NCBI GenBank assembly: GCA_934654475.1
Contig: CAKUFZ010000028.1
Span: forward strand, 1-21,907
DNA from: an uncultured Coriobacteriales bacterium
GTDB lineage: Bacteria; Actinomycetota; Coriobacteriia; Coriobacteriales; UMGS124
Length of the DNA: 21,907 nt
Direction of reading: 5' to 3'
Below, in pieces: positions 1 to 10,600 of this stretch. The notes under the pieces are model-generated. The model saw nothing but the letters and a program-made list of their open reading frames with translations. It did not search any database and was not told where the DNA came from. A program made the translations under genes and the position numbers. Within the stretch, counting starts at the first letter, position 1. Every line of letters starts with the position of its first letter.

Positions 1-71
1 CCGGAAGTTAAGCCCACACGCGCCGATGGTACTGCAGGGGCAACCCTGTGGGAGAGTAGGGCGTCGCCATC
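1..71 (+). rRNA. rrf: 5S ribosomal RNA, 3' part
   Basis: The first bases match the second half of a bacterial 5S rRNA: the CCGGAAGTTAAGCCC helix III/loop B block, then GATGGTACTGCAGGGG and GGGAGAGTAGG of helices IV and V. The 5' part lies outside the window. The 3' end is placed near 71 by analogy and could be off by a few bases. A strong terminator follows about 40 nt later, so this is the last gene of an rRNA operon. Confidence 0.92.
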
Positions 72-110
72 TCACGAGGGATATTTTTGTTTCTCACCTT
101 ACTTTCACCA

Positions 111-150
111 GGCACTCGTTCTCACTGATGTTGGGAGCGGGTGCCTTTTT
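111..150 (+). terminator. Rho-independent terminator of the rRNA operon
   Basis: A 13-bp stem (111-123 with 133-145, three G-U pairs) closes a 9-nt loop and is followed directly by TTTTT at 146-150. It lies downstream of 5S rRNA and upstream of the 195-737 gene, so that gene probably has its own weak promoter or depends on readthrough. Confidence 0.85.
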
Positions 151-194
151 GCTATCTGTCTTCATTCATCGATCCATACAAGGAGGGCCACCTC

Positions 195-737
195 ATGGCA
201 AACTACTTCAATGTGCACGCAGACCCCACGGCGAGGATTTCCCCCAAGGCCTCCATCTTGGGCGACGTGACTATCGGCTCTGAGGCCACGATCTTCGGCG
301 GTGCTTGCATCCGGGGCGACATGGCGCCCGTGCGCATCGGGGCCAACAGCAACGTGCAGGAGTGCGTCGCCATCCATGTGGACACCGACTATCCCTGCAC
401 AGTGGGTGACAACGTGACGATTGGCCACGGCGCGATCGTGCATGGGTGCACCATTGCGGACAACTGCCTCGTTGGCATGGGTTCCGTCGTGATGAACGGC
501 GCCGTCATCGGCGAGGGGTGCCTCATCGCCGCGGGTGCGCTTGTGAGCCAGGGCAAGGAGTACCCGCCTCGCACGCTCATCATGGGCGTTCCCGCCCGCG
601 CCGTGCGCACCATCTCCGAGGAGGAGTATCAAACGGTCGTGCTCAAGGGCGCGCATGAATACCTCGAGGTCGGCCGTGAAATGGTCGAACAGGGCGCGAT
701 GTTCAACCCTGGCCCCGATTTCCGCGGCCAGGCGTAG
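195..737 (+). CDS. Gamma-carbonic anhydrase family hexapeptide-repeat protein
   Basis: This 180-residue protein is a left-handed beta-helix of hexapeptide repeats with the size and pattern of the gamma-carbonic anhydrase/YrdA/PaaY family. The three zinc-ligand histidines expected in the family are visible in AIHVD and TIGHGAIVHGC. Family members are trimeric and bind zinc between subunits. Some hydrate CO2, while others have no measured activity. The start at 195 is chosen because AAGGAGG sits 9 nt upstream. An upstream in-frame GTG at 141 lies inside the rRNA terminator and is rejected. The gene stands alone between the rRNA operon and the convergent aldolase. A weak hairpin without a T-tract follows at 740-765. 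Assignment to the family is firm; true carbonic anhydrase activity is not shown by sequence. Confidence 0.88.
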   Translation: MANYFNVHADPTARISPKASILGDVTIGSEATIFGGACIRGDMAPVRIGANSNVQECVAIHVDTDYPCTVGDNVTIGHGAIVHGCTIADNCLVGMGSVVMNGAVIGEGCLIAAGALVSQGKEYPPRTLIMGVPARAVRTISEEEYQTVVLKGAHEYLEVGREMVEQGAMFNPGPDFRGQA

Positions 738-801
738 GGCTCGCTCCCATTCGATTGGGCGCGAGGCGTCCGAGTCTTGCCTGCTCCGACCAAAAAGCCG
801 T

Positions 802-920
802 ACGTTTGCGTTTTAATTTGGCCCGGGTGAGTATCCCTCTAAGCCTCAAGTCGTTTACCAGGCATGATGTTCTTACTGGATATAAGGCTTCTTTCCGCCT
901 CTGCATTAAAACGCAAACAT
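802..920. repeat. MITE-like inverted-repeat segment
   Basis: A perfect 14-bp inverted repeat, GTTTGCGTTTTAAT at 804-817 and its complement at 905-918, encloses about 87 nt. Inside it are further nested arms: AAGCCT 841-846 with AGGCTT 885-890, and CCAG 858-861 with CTGG 876-879. The outer flanks also partly pair (CAAAAAGC on the left, GCTTTTTTG on the right). It is AT-richer than its surroundings and non-coding. It could be a miniature transposable element or a folded RNA ending in the T-tract near 927-933. Confidence 0.5.
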
Positions 921-945
921 GCGCTGCTTTTTTGCCAGCTTGCAC

Positions 946-986
946 AAAAACAGGGCCCGCCTTTCGTGCGTGAAAGGCGGGCCCTG
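946..986 (-). terminator. Terminator of the aldolase gene
   Basis: A perfect 15-bp stem (951-965 with 972-986) has a 6-nt loop. On the minus strand it is followed by TTTTT (946-950), as expected for a terminator about 40 nt past the fba stop. It may also stop transcription arriving from the convergent 195-737 gene. Confidence 0.9.
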
Positions 987-1024
987 CGTGTTTCAGGCGG
1001 TGTGGTGCGGGAACGGGCGCTATG

Positions 1025-1900
1025 TTAGCGGTCCCAGCCCTTGCCGTCCGAGCCAAAGTCGACGATGAGCTCCTTGGCGCGGGTGACGATGGCCTCGGCG
1101 CCGGGCTTGAGCAGCTTGCGGGGGTCGTAGCCCTTGCCCTCGAGGTCGCGGCCGGCCTCGATGTAGGCGCGCGTGGCCTTGGCGAAGGCCACCTGCAGGT
1201 CGGTGTTCACGTTGATCTTGGCCACGCCCATGGAGATGGCGCGCTTCACCTGGTCAACGGGGATGCCGGTGCCGCCATGCAGCACGAGGGGCAGGTCGCC
1301 CACCTTGTCCTTGATGGCCTGGAGCACGTCGAACTGCAGACCGGCCCAGTTGTCGGGGTACAGACCGTGGATGTTGCCGATGCCGCAGGCGAGGAAATCG
1401 ACGCCCGTGTTGGCGATGGCGAGGCACTGCTCGGGATCGGCGACTTCGCCCAGGGAGGCAACGCCGTCCTCAACGCCGCCGATGCCGCCGACCTCGGCCT
1501 CGATGGAGATGCCCTTGGAGTGGGCCAGGCGCACAAGCTCGGCGGTACGGTCGAGGTTCACCTGGAAGTCGGCCTCATGGGAGCCGTCGTACATGATGGA
1601 GGTAAAGCCAGCCTCGATGCACTTGAAGCAGTCCTCGTACGTGCCGTGGTCGAGGTGAAGGGCAACGGGCACCGTGATGCCCATCGTCTCAGTCAGGGTG
1701 TGCACAATCTCGGAAACGACCTTGAAGCTCGTCTGCCACTTGGCGGCACCGGAGGTGCACTGGATGATGACGGGCGACTGCGCCTCCTCGGCGGCGGTGA
1801 GGATGGAACGGGTCCACTCAAGGTTGTTGGTGTTGAACGCGGCGATGGCGTAGTGGCCCTTTTCGGCCGCACGAAGCATCGGGGCAGCGCTAACGAGCAT
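1025..1900 (-). CDS. fba: Class II fructose-1,6-bisphosphate aldolase
   Basis: This 291-residue zinc enzyme interconverts fructose-1,6-bisphosphate with glyceraldehyde-3-phosphate and dihydroxyacetone phosphate in glycolysis and gluconeogenesis. Visible landmarks are LHLDHGTYEDC at 81-91 (catalytic Asp84, zinc ligand His85), the EAEVGGIGGVEDG loop near 134-146, NIHGLY with zinc ligand His178, LHGGTGIP with zinc ligand His208, and the phosphate-binding KINVNTDLQ near 228-236. The start at 1900 gives the usual family N-terminus MLVSAAPMLRAAEKGHY with GAAAGG upstream. The longer frame to 1948 adds 16 atypical residues. The gene is monocistronic, with its own terminator. A closely related tagatose-bisphosphate aldolase cannot be fully excluded, but the protein matches the general FBA IIb pattern. 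Confidence 0.95.
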   Translation of the reverse strand: MLVSAAPMLRAAEKGHYAIAAFNTNNLEWTRSILTAAEEAQSPVIIQCTSGAAKWQTSFKVVSEIVHTLTETMGITVPVALHLDHGTYEDCFKCIEAGFTSIMYDGSHEADFQVNLDRTAELVRLAHSKGISIEAEVGGIGGVEDGVASLGEVADPEQCLAIANTGVDFLACGIGNIHGLYPDNWAGLQFDVLQAIKDKVGDLPLVLHGGTGIPVDQVKRAISMGVAKINVNTDLQVAFAKATRAYIEAGRDLEGKGYDPRKLLKPGAEAIVTRAKELIVDFGSDGKGWDR

Positions 1901-1963
1901 GAACGCACCTTTCTCTTCAGTCTCTTGTGTGCGGGTGCACACGGGCACCGGACAGACACGTTA

Positions 1964-1971
1964 ACTATAAT
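1964..1971. promoter_or_regulatory. Possible divergent -10 elements between fba and the 2090 gene
   Basis: On the plus strand TATAAT (1966-1971) is a perfect -10 hexamer about 120 nt upstream of the 2090 start. On the minus strand the overlapping hexamer TATAGT (1964-1969) is a good -10 about 65 nt upstream of fba. No convincing -35 is visible on either strand, so this is tentative. Confidence 0.35.
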
Positions 1972-2089
1972 CTTCATCCAAGCTTAATCGAGCACCGTTC
2001 AGCGGTTAATCGGCCGTCTGTATCTTATTTCTCGACAAACAGGCAAAGGAGGCTCGTCCCCGACGCCTCCAAGCGAGAAAGGACACACC

Positions 2090-2653
2090 ATGGACAAGTT
2101 TGAGAAGGCCGAGCTCATCTGCAAGAAGTGCGGCGTCACGTTCGACGAGGCCCGCGAGGCGCTCGATGCCTGCAACGAGGACGTGCTCGACGCCGTGGTC
2201 TGGCTTGAGCGCGCCGGCAAGTCGCGCACGGGCGAGGCGGCCCACTATTCCACCGAGGCCAACCAGGCCTACCAGACGAGCGCCGAGATGTCCCAGGCTC
2301 AGAGCGACTACGAGCGTTCGACCAAGAAACAGGGCGGTTTTTCCGCCGCCTGTTCCCGCTGCATGGGTTGGATACGCGCAGGGCTTCGCAAGACGGTCGA
2401 CACGTCCTTTGTGGTCGAGCGCTCCGACAAGCGCATTCTGAGTATGCCGACGCTCGTGCTCATCCTCCTTGCGCTTTTCGCGTTCTGGATCACCGTTCCT
2501 CTGCTCGTCATCGGCCTCTTCTGTGATTTCAAGTACCGCTTCGAGGGCATCGACGAGGTGCACATCGACTTGAACGACATCATGGACAAGGCTGCCGACG
2601 GCGCCGCTCACCTTAGGAACGACGTGAAGGGTTCTGAGTCCGACAAGCAGTAA
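2090..2653 (+). CDS. DUF4342 / UBA-like N-terminal domain membrane protein
   Basis: This 187-residue protein has three visible parts. Residues 1-45 are a small helical domain with the pattern of DUF4342/UBA-like folds (KAELICKKCGVTFDEAREAL, then NEDVLDAVVWLE). Residues 46-115 are a polar, Gln/Ser-rich linker ending in a basic stretch. Residues 118-145 are one strongly hydrophobic membrane segment, followed by an acidic, probably cytoplasmic tail. Proteins of this kind have no established function. The start at 2090 has AGAAAGGA upstream. It stands alone between a possible promoter near 1966 and a terminator at 2703-2730. The domain resemblance is read from the pattern, not from a search. Confidence 0.8.
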   Translation: MDKFEKAELICKKCGVTFDEAREALDACNEDVLDAVVWLERAGKSRTGEAAHYSTEANQAYQTSAEMSQAQSDYERSTKKQGGFSAACSRCMGWIRAGLRKTVDTSFVVERSDKRILSMPTLVLILLALFAFWITVPLLVIGLFCDFKYRFEGIDEVHIDLNDIMDKAADGAAHLRNDVKGSESDKQ

Positions 2654-2702
2654 CGCTTCCAACGGCTGCGAGATGCGCCATAATAGCCGATAGAAAAGCA
2701 CG

Positions 2703-2730
2703 CCCGGCAGGCTTGGTCCTGCCGGGTTTT
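2703..2730 (+). terminator. Rho-independent terminator after the DUF4342 gene
   Basis: A perfect 9-bp stem CCCGGCAGG (2703-2711) with CCTGCCGGG (2718-2726) has a 6-nt loop and is followed by TTTT. It ends 26 nt before the response regulator start. Transcription of that pair must therefore begin in the last few bases or pass through this hairpin. Confidence 0.85.
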
Positions 2731-2756
2731 CCCGTTTATCTGAAGGGCAGGGCCAC

Positions 2757-3575
2757 ATGGACATGCACGGCCGCATCCTCATCGTTGAGGACGAGGAGAA
2801 GATAGCCCGCTTTCTCGAACTTGAGCTGACCCACGAGGGCTACGAGGTGGGCAAGGCTGCCGACGGGCGCAGCGCGCTCGACATGGCGCTTGCGAGCACC
2901 TGGGACCTCATTCTGCTCGATGTTATGTTGCCCCAGCTCAACGGCCTTGAGGTGCTGCGCCGGGTGCGTCGTGAGAGCGACGTTCCCGTCATCTTGCTCA
3001 CGGCTCGCGACGCGGTGATGGACAAGGTCTCCGGCCTCGATGCCGGCGCGAACGACTACATTACCAAGCCGTTTGCCATCGAGGAGCTGCTGGCGCGCAT
3101 CCGCGTCATCCTGCGCACGCGGCCCGTGCGTCCTTCGGCGGGGGAGAGCGGGGCCGTGGCTGGTCAGGAAGGCGGAGCGACCTTGGGCGCAGCCGCTCCG
3201 GGTGTGCCTGGCGCCGGCGCTGACGCCTCCATGTCGGCTGCTTCAACGTCGGCGTCCTCCGCGGCAGCCGATAAGGGCGTCTTGCGCGTGGGCCAGGTCA
3301 CGCTCGACCCCTCGCGCAGGCTGGTGCACGTGGGCGAGACGCCCGTCGAACTCACCATGCGCGAGTTCGAGGTGCTTCGCGTGCTCATGGAGAACAAAGA
3401 CATCGTGCTCTCTCGCGAGAAGATCGCCAATCTTGCCTGCGGTTACGACTACATGGGCGAGACCAACATCGTCGACGTGTACGTGCGCCACCTGCGCGCC
3501 AAGATTGACGACCGCTTTGGCATCAAGCTGGTGAGCACCGTGCGCGGAGTGGGCTATGTCGTCCGCGAAGGGTAG
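2757..3575 (+). CDS. OmpR/PhoB-family response regulator with long linker
   Basis: This 272-residue DNA-binding response regulator has a receiver domain at about 5-120. It shows acidic residues Glu11 and Asp12, phosphoacceptor Asp55 (LILLDVMLPQ), Thr82 and Lys104 (YITKPF). A winged-helix OmpR effector domain lies at about 175-272 (VELTMREFEVLRVL; NIVDVYVRHLRAKID; the C-terminal TVRGVGYVVR). The two are joined by an unusually long Ala/Gly/Ser-rich linker at about 124-174, which makes it some 40 residues longer than typical family members. ATG codons at 2757 and 2763 are both possible; 2757 is used. It overlaps the histidine kinase gene downstream by 20 nt, the usual sign of a translationally coupled two-component pair. 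The signal and target genes are not evident. Confidence 0.93.
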   Translation: MDMHGRILIVEDEEKIARFLELELTHEGYEVGKAADGRSALDMALASTWDLILLDVMLPQLNGLEVLRRVRRESDVPVILLTARDAVMDKVSGLDAGANDYITKPFAIEELLARIRVILRTRPVRPSAGESGAVAGQEGGATLGAAAPGVPGAGADASMSAASTSASSAAADKGVLRVGQVTLDPSRRLVHVGETPVELTMREFEVLRVLMENKDIVLSREKIANLACGYDYMGETNIVDVYVRHLRAKIDDRFGIKLVSTVRGVGYVVREG

Positions 3576-5052
3576 GCACAAAGAGGGGGCGTCTGGCACC
3601 TGCGGCAAGGGTCCCGACTCTCCGGAGGAGAAGAGGGGCAGCCGCCCTCAGGACAACCTTTTCACGCGCGGCAAGGAGGGCCGGCCTCGCCGCACTTCCA
3701 AGCTGGCGGGTTCCATCTCGCGCGGCATTGCGCTGGACGAATGGATGCGCAAGCTGGGTGAATACGTCCTGCTTGACATGCTTATCGTTTGCGCCATGGT
3801 GGTGGGGTTCGTACTCCAGTGCAACCAGGCGCTGCCCGATGATTTCTTCCGCGGTACAGCCCGTCTCGTGTATGCGCCCGGCGTGCAGGTGTGGCTCGAC
3901 GGCTTGGCCGCCAATGACTGGACGGCCCTGATATATGTCGTGAGCGGTCCCATGTCCCGGAGCTACTCGTTTCCCGTAAGCGACAGTCTTGCCTGGGCGG
4001 CGGCGATTGCGTTTGCCGTGGTGGTTTTCCAGGTGCTTTCGCTTATCGACGGGATATTCCTGCCGCGTCACATCCGTCGGCGGCTCAAGCCGCTCAACGA
4101 CTTGGCCCTGACGGCGGAGGCCATGGGCTCGGCGACGGCCGACAACCCCATGGGCAACGCCGCTGGTACGGCGGCTGACAAGATGGAGACGCTCAGACAC
4201 GCCATCGACTCGGCCAACGTGAATGCGCCCAACGTCTCGACCGGCGACGCCGACCTGCGCAGCATCGAGGTCGCCCTCAACGGCCTTTTGCGCCAGATGC
4301 AGGAGGCCAAGCTCCAGCAGATGCAGTTCGTCAACGACGCATCGCACGAGCTTCGCACGCCCATCGCCGTCATCCAGGGCTATGTGAACATGCTCGACCG
4401 CTGGGGCAAGACCGACCCCGAGGTGCTCGACGAGTCCATCGCCGCCCTCAAGCAGGAGTCCACACACATGCAGGAGCTGGTGGAGCAGCTCCTCTTCCTT
4501 GCGCGTGGCGACGCGGGGCGCAACAACCTGCACATGGAGACGATCGACTTGGGTGCCATCGTGCGCGAGGTGTACGAGGAGTCCGCCATGATCGATTCCT
4601 CGCACGCGTATTGCCTGGCCGTGCAGGGCAAGGTCGCGGACACGCATGCGATGGGGGAGGCCGCAGCCGCACCGACGCGCGAGCTGTCGATGCCGACGTG
4701 CCTCATGGTGGGCGACGCCGCCCTCGTCAAGCAGGCCATGCGCATCCTCGTGCAGAACGCCGCGAAGTACTCGCCTGCCGGCACGCAGATAACGATCGGC
4801 TTGCAGGCGGACGGTCGCAAGGCGGCATGCTCCGTGGCAGACGAGGGCATCGGCCTTGCTCCCGAGGAAGTGCCGCATGCCTTTGAGCGCTTCTGGCGAG
4901 CCGACGAGGCACGCCAAGCCGCGGGCGTGGGAGGCACGGGACTGGGCCTGTCCATCGCCAAGTGGATCATGGACGCCCACGAGGGCCGCATCGACGTCGT
5001 GAGCCTCAAGGGTGTCGGCACCCGCTTTACGCTGGAGTTTTCTGCGGCCTAG
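3556..5052 (+). CDS. Membrane sensor histidine kinase
   Basis: This 498-residue sensor kinase partners the upstream regulator. About 60 residues of basic, polar N-terminus precede a first membrane segment (about 70-88). An extracytoplasmic stretch of roughly 55 residues follows, then a second membrane segment (about 144-170), a HAMP-like region, and a HisKA domain with phosphoacceptor His264 in FVNDASHELRTPIAVIQGY. The HATPase domain shows the N box (QNAAKYS, 400-406), G1 (DEGIG, 429-433), F box (FERFWRAD) and G2 (GGTGLGL, 459-465). The start at 3556 overlaps the regulator's last codons, with GGAG about 8 nt upstream. A later start would shorten the unusual charged N-terminus, so the exact start is less certain than the gene. 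The small sensor loop gives no clue to the ligand. Confidence 0.92.
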   Translation: MSSAKGRHKEGASGTCGKGPDSPEEKRGSRPQDNLFTRGKEGRPRRTSKLAGSISRGIALDEWMRKLGEYVLLDMLIVCAMVVGFVLQCNQALPDDFFRGTARLVYAPGVQVWLDGLAANDWTALIYVVSGPMSRSYSFPVSDSLAWAAAIAFAVVVFQVLSLIDGIFLPRHIRRRLKPLNDLALTAEAMGSATADNPMGNAAGTAADKMETLRHAIDSANVNAPNVSTGDADLRSIEVALNGLLRQMQEAKLQQMQFVNDASHELRTPIAVIQGYVNMLDRWGKTDPEVLDESIAALKQESTHMQELVEQLLFLARGDAGRNNLHMETIDLGAIVREVYEESAMIDSSHAYCLAVQGKVADTHAMGEAAAAPTRELSMPTCLMVGDAALVKQAMRILVQNAAKYSPAGTQITIGLQADGRKAACSVADEGIGLAPEEVPHAFERFWRADEARQAAGVGGTGLGLSIAKWIMDAHEGRIDVVSLKGVGTRFTLEFSAA

Positions 5053-5122
5053 AGCCATTTAACTCACTCGACTGTCAGGCTGTTCTCACCCCCGCCTTCC
5101 TCGCCGCCAGACCACCGCACGC

Positions 5123-5164
5123 AAAAAGACCCGCCGCCCTCGTTGCCTGGGGACGGCGGGTCTT
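5123..5164 (-). terminator. Terminator of nifJ, probably bidirectional
   Basis: An 11-bp stem (5126-5136 with 5154-5164) is flanked by AAAAA at 5123-5127, which gives the T-tract on the minus strand after nifJ. The convergent histidine kinase gene ends 70 nt away and may use the same hairpin. Confidence 0.85.
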
Positions 5165-5196
5165 GCGTTTACGTGCTCAGATACCTGCGCGGTGCC

Positions 5197-8742
<3,546 letters not shown>

Positions 8743-8987
8743 GTTCTCTCCTCTTCCCTCACATGCTTGCTTGCTGCAAGCGTTGATATCAAAGCGGGGT
8801 GCAGGCCGTGTAGGCGGCCTAGGTGCATAGTAGTACAAATCTACTTTACTGTGCTCGCGTGCTGCTTGCAGCGTGGTTTCGCCTGGACGGTTTCAGCGGC
8901 GCGTGAGAGGTCGCCCACGAGAAAAAGCACATAAGAGCCTGCCGCCCACCGCCAAAATCGAATCGTTTGTGCCAGCGTACATGCAGC
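8743..8987 (-). promoter_or_regulatory. nifJ leader and upstream region with two related palindromes
   Basis: This stretch holds no gene. GCTTGCTGCAAGC (8769-8781) and GCTGCTTGCAGC (8861-8872) are two short palindromes sharing the CTTGC/GCAAG motif. They lie about 27 and 119 nt upstream of the nifJ start. They bracket the AT-rich segment 8827-8856, where a promoter is most likely, although no clear -35/-10 pair is visible. They could be operator half-sites or chance. Confidence 0.3.
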
Positions 8988-9029
8988 AAAAAGCCCGACG
9001 GCTTCCCCTGTGCGGGGGCCATCGGGCTT
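8988..9029 (-). terminator. Terminator of the VWA-MoxR operon
   Basis: An 8-bp outer stem, AAGCCCGA (8991-8998) with TCGGGCTT (9022-9029), has further inner GC pairing. On the minus strand it is followed by TTTTT (8988-8992), about 27 nt past the MoxR stop codon. Confidence 0.85.
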
Positions 9030-9055
9030 GGTTCAAGCCTCTAGCGCATGCGGCC

Positions 9056-10576
9056 CTACAGCTCGGCCTCGCCCAACAGTGCCTCCACCTCGCCCTTGAG
9101 CGAGAGGTTGCGCTCGGTGAGCAGCAGGTCCTTGTTGTGGCGCATGTAGCCTTCGCAGCCGTACATGGCTGTGGTTTTCACAAACGCGGGGTCGGCGGCG
9201 AGCTTGGTGGTGAGGATGAGCGATTCCTGCGATTGCGCCCCGTATGTGCCGTCCAAAAAGGCAAAGGCGTTGTTCACGGCATACGACACCCCGGTCGCGA
9301 GGCTCTTTTGCTGCTTGCATACTGCGTTGAAGGCCTCTTTGACCTCGGGGAACGAGTCGGTCTGCCCCGCCGCGCCGGCCTTGGCGCACGCGTCGGCGCA
9401 GAGGCGAAGCACCCGCAGGCGCTCTGCGCGCACAACTTCCCTGTTGCCGCAACTGCCCTTGGGGCGGGCAGCAACGTCGGGGGAGGAGGCAACCTCGGCA
9501 ATCCGGGAGCCGATGGCGGTCGCTCCGCCACCTGCCTGCAGCCGGGCTTTGAGCAGAGTCACGTCCTTGCGGGCTTCCCTGAGGGCCTCTTCAAGTTCCA
9601 CGGCGTCGTGCGCTTTGGCCAGGCACACATCAAGCATCAAGCCCACCAGGGCCACACGCTCGTCGAAGCGTGCCTTGCGGGCACGTTCCTGCACCTCGGC
9701 ATTCATCTTTCCGGCAAGGATATCGGCAACCTTGTAGTCTTTCTCGTACTTGCGGAAGAGCTCGTAGTAGCTCCAAAAGTCGCGCGCTATGCCGTCATCC
9801 TGCAGATACTGGCGCACGAGTTCCTTGTTGGCTGAGATGCCGAGCGACTCGTAGGCGCGCAGCATTCTCGAGAGGTCCTCCCAGCCTCGCGGTGTGACCA
9901 GGCGCATGCCCGCCGGGCTGCGCTTGCAGAGGTAGAAGTAATCGGGCTTTGCTTCTAGAAAGGTGGTCACTGCCGGGTGCACGCCGTGGGAGGTGGCGTA
10001 CCCTTGCCATACGTTGAGCTCCGGCTGCACCTCAACGCGTTTGAGTCGGTCAAGCGTGGCCGGGTCGAATTCGCGGGCCGAGCGGTTGTACTCGGGCGGG
10101 TTGCCCGCGCACACCACGGCCCATCCCTCGGGCAGGCGGTGGGTGCCGAACACCTTGTACTGCAGGAACTGCAGCATCGCCGGGGCGAGGGTCTCGCTCA
10201 CGCAGTTGACCTCGTCGAGGAACAGGATGCCCTCGGCCACGCCGCTCTCCTCGCGTGCGCGGTACACGTCCGCGATGATCTCGCTCATCGTGTACTCGCT
10301 CACACCATACTCAACGCCGTCGAAGGTGTTGTGCACGATCATGGGCAGGCCCAGAGCCGACTGGCGGGTGTGGTGCGTGATAGAGTAGCTCACCAGGTTG
10401 ATTCCCAGTTCGGAGGCCACCTGGGCCACGATGGCGGTCTTGCCAACGCCGGGAGGGCCGTACAGAAACACCGGGCGCTGCATGTGCGTCGGGATGAGGG
10501 GCAGACCCCTGCCGTCCTTGGCCACATAGGCGCGAACAGCGCCTTCAACCTGGCCGATTGCCTGCTGTATGTCCAT
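9056..10576 (-). CDS. MoxR-type AAA+ ATPase
   Basis: This 506-residue AAA+ ATPase of the MoxR/dynein-related kind probably acts as a chaperone-like remodelling motor with the VWA protein encoded just upstream. It has Walker A GPPGVGKT at 40-47, Walker B GILFLDEVN at 116-124, a sensor-1 Asn in CAGNPPEYN near 159, and an arginine-containing FDPATLDRLKR stretch at 170-180. The AAA+ core is followed by about 200 residues of charged helical sequence (EVQERARKARFDERVALVG; ELEEALREARKDV) that may be coiled coil, and a helical C-terminus. This C-terminal half makes it longer than the roughly 300-residue minimal MoxR. The start at 10576 has AAAGGAT upstream and lies 24 nt after the VWA stop, so the two are cotranscribed. 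The substrate is unknown. Confidence 0.9.
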   Translation of the reverse strand: MDIQQAIGQVEGAVRAYVAKDGRGLPLIPTHMQRPVFLYGPPGVGKTAIVAQVASELGINLVSYSITHHTRQSALGLPMIVHNTFDGVEYGVSEYTMSEIIADVYRAREESGVAEGILFLDEVNCVSETLAPAMLQFLQYKVFGTHRLPEGWAVVCAGNPPEYNRSAREFDPATLDRLKRVEVQPELNVWQGYATSHGVHPAVTTFLEAKPDYFYLCKRSPAGMRLVTPRGWEDLSRMLRAYESLGISANKELVRQYLQDDGIARDFWSYYELFRKYEKDYKVADILAGKMNAEVQERARKARFDERVALVGLMLDVCLAKAHDAVELEEALREARKDVTLLKARLQAGGGATAIGSRIAEVASSPDVAARPKGSCGNREVVRAERLRVLRLCADACAKAGAAGQTDSFPEVKEAFNAVCKQQKSLATGVSYAVNNAFAFLDGTYGAQSQESLILTTKLAADPAFVKTTAMYGCEGYMRHNKDLLLTERNLSLKGEVEALLGEAEL

Positions 10577-10600
10577 TCCGGAAGATCCTTTCCTTGGGTA

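Noticed and set aside
740..765. Hairpin just after the carbonic anhydrase-like gene
   Set aside because: Its stem is broken by a mismatch and there is no T-tract, so I do not call it a terminator.
1022..1987. A 321-codon plus-strand frame opposite the aldolase
   Set aside because: It is the antisense shadow of fba, with no ribosome site and composition typical of a GC-rich reverse frame.
3523..5058. A 511-codon minus-strand frame opposite the histidine kinase
   Set aside because: The kinase on the plus strand has all expected motifs. The reverse frame is His/Arg/Ala-rich with no recognisable domain.
8873..9835. A 320-codon plus-strand frame
   Set aside because: It runs antisense through the MoxR gene and through its terminator, with no family pattern.
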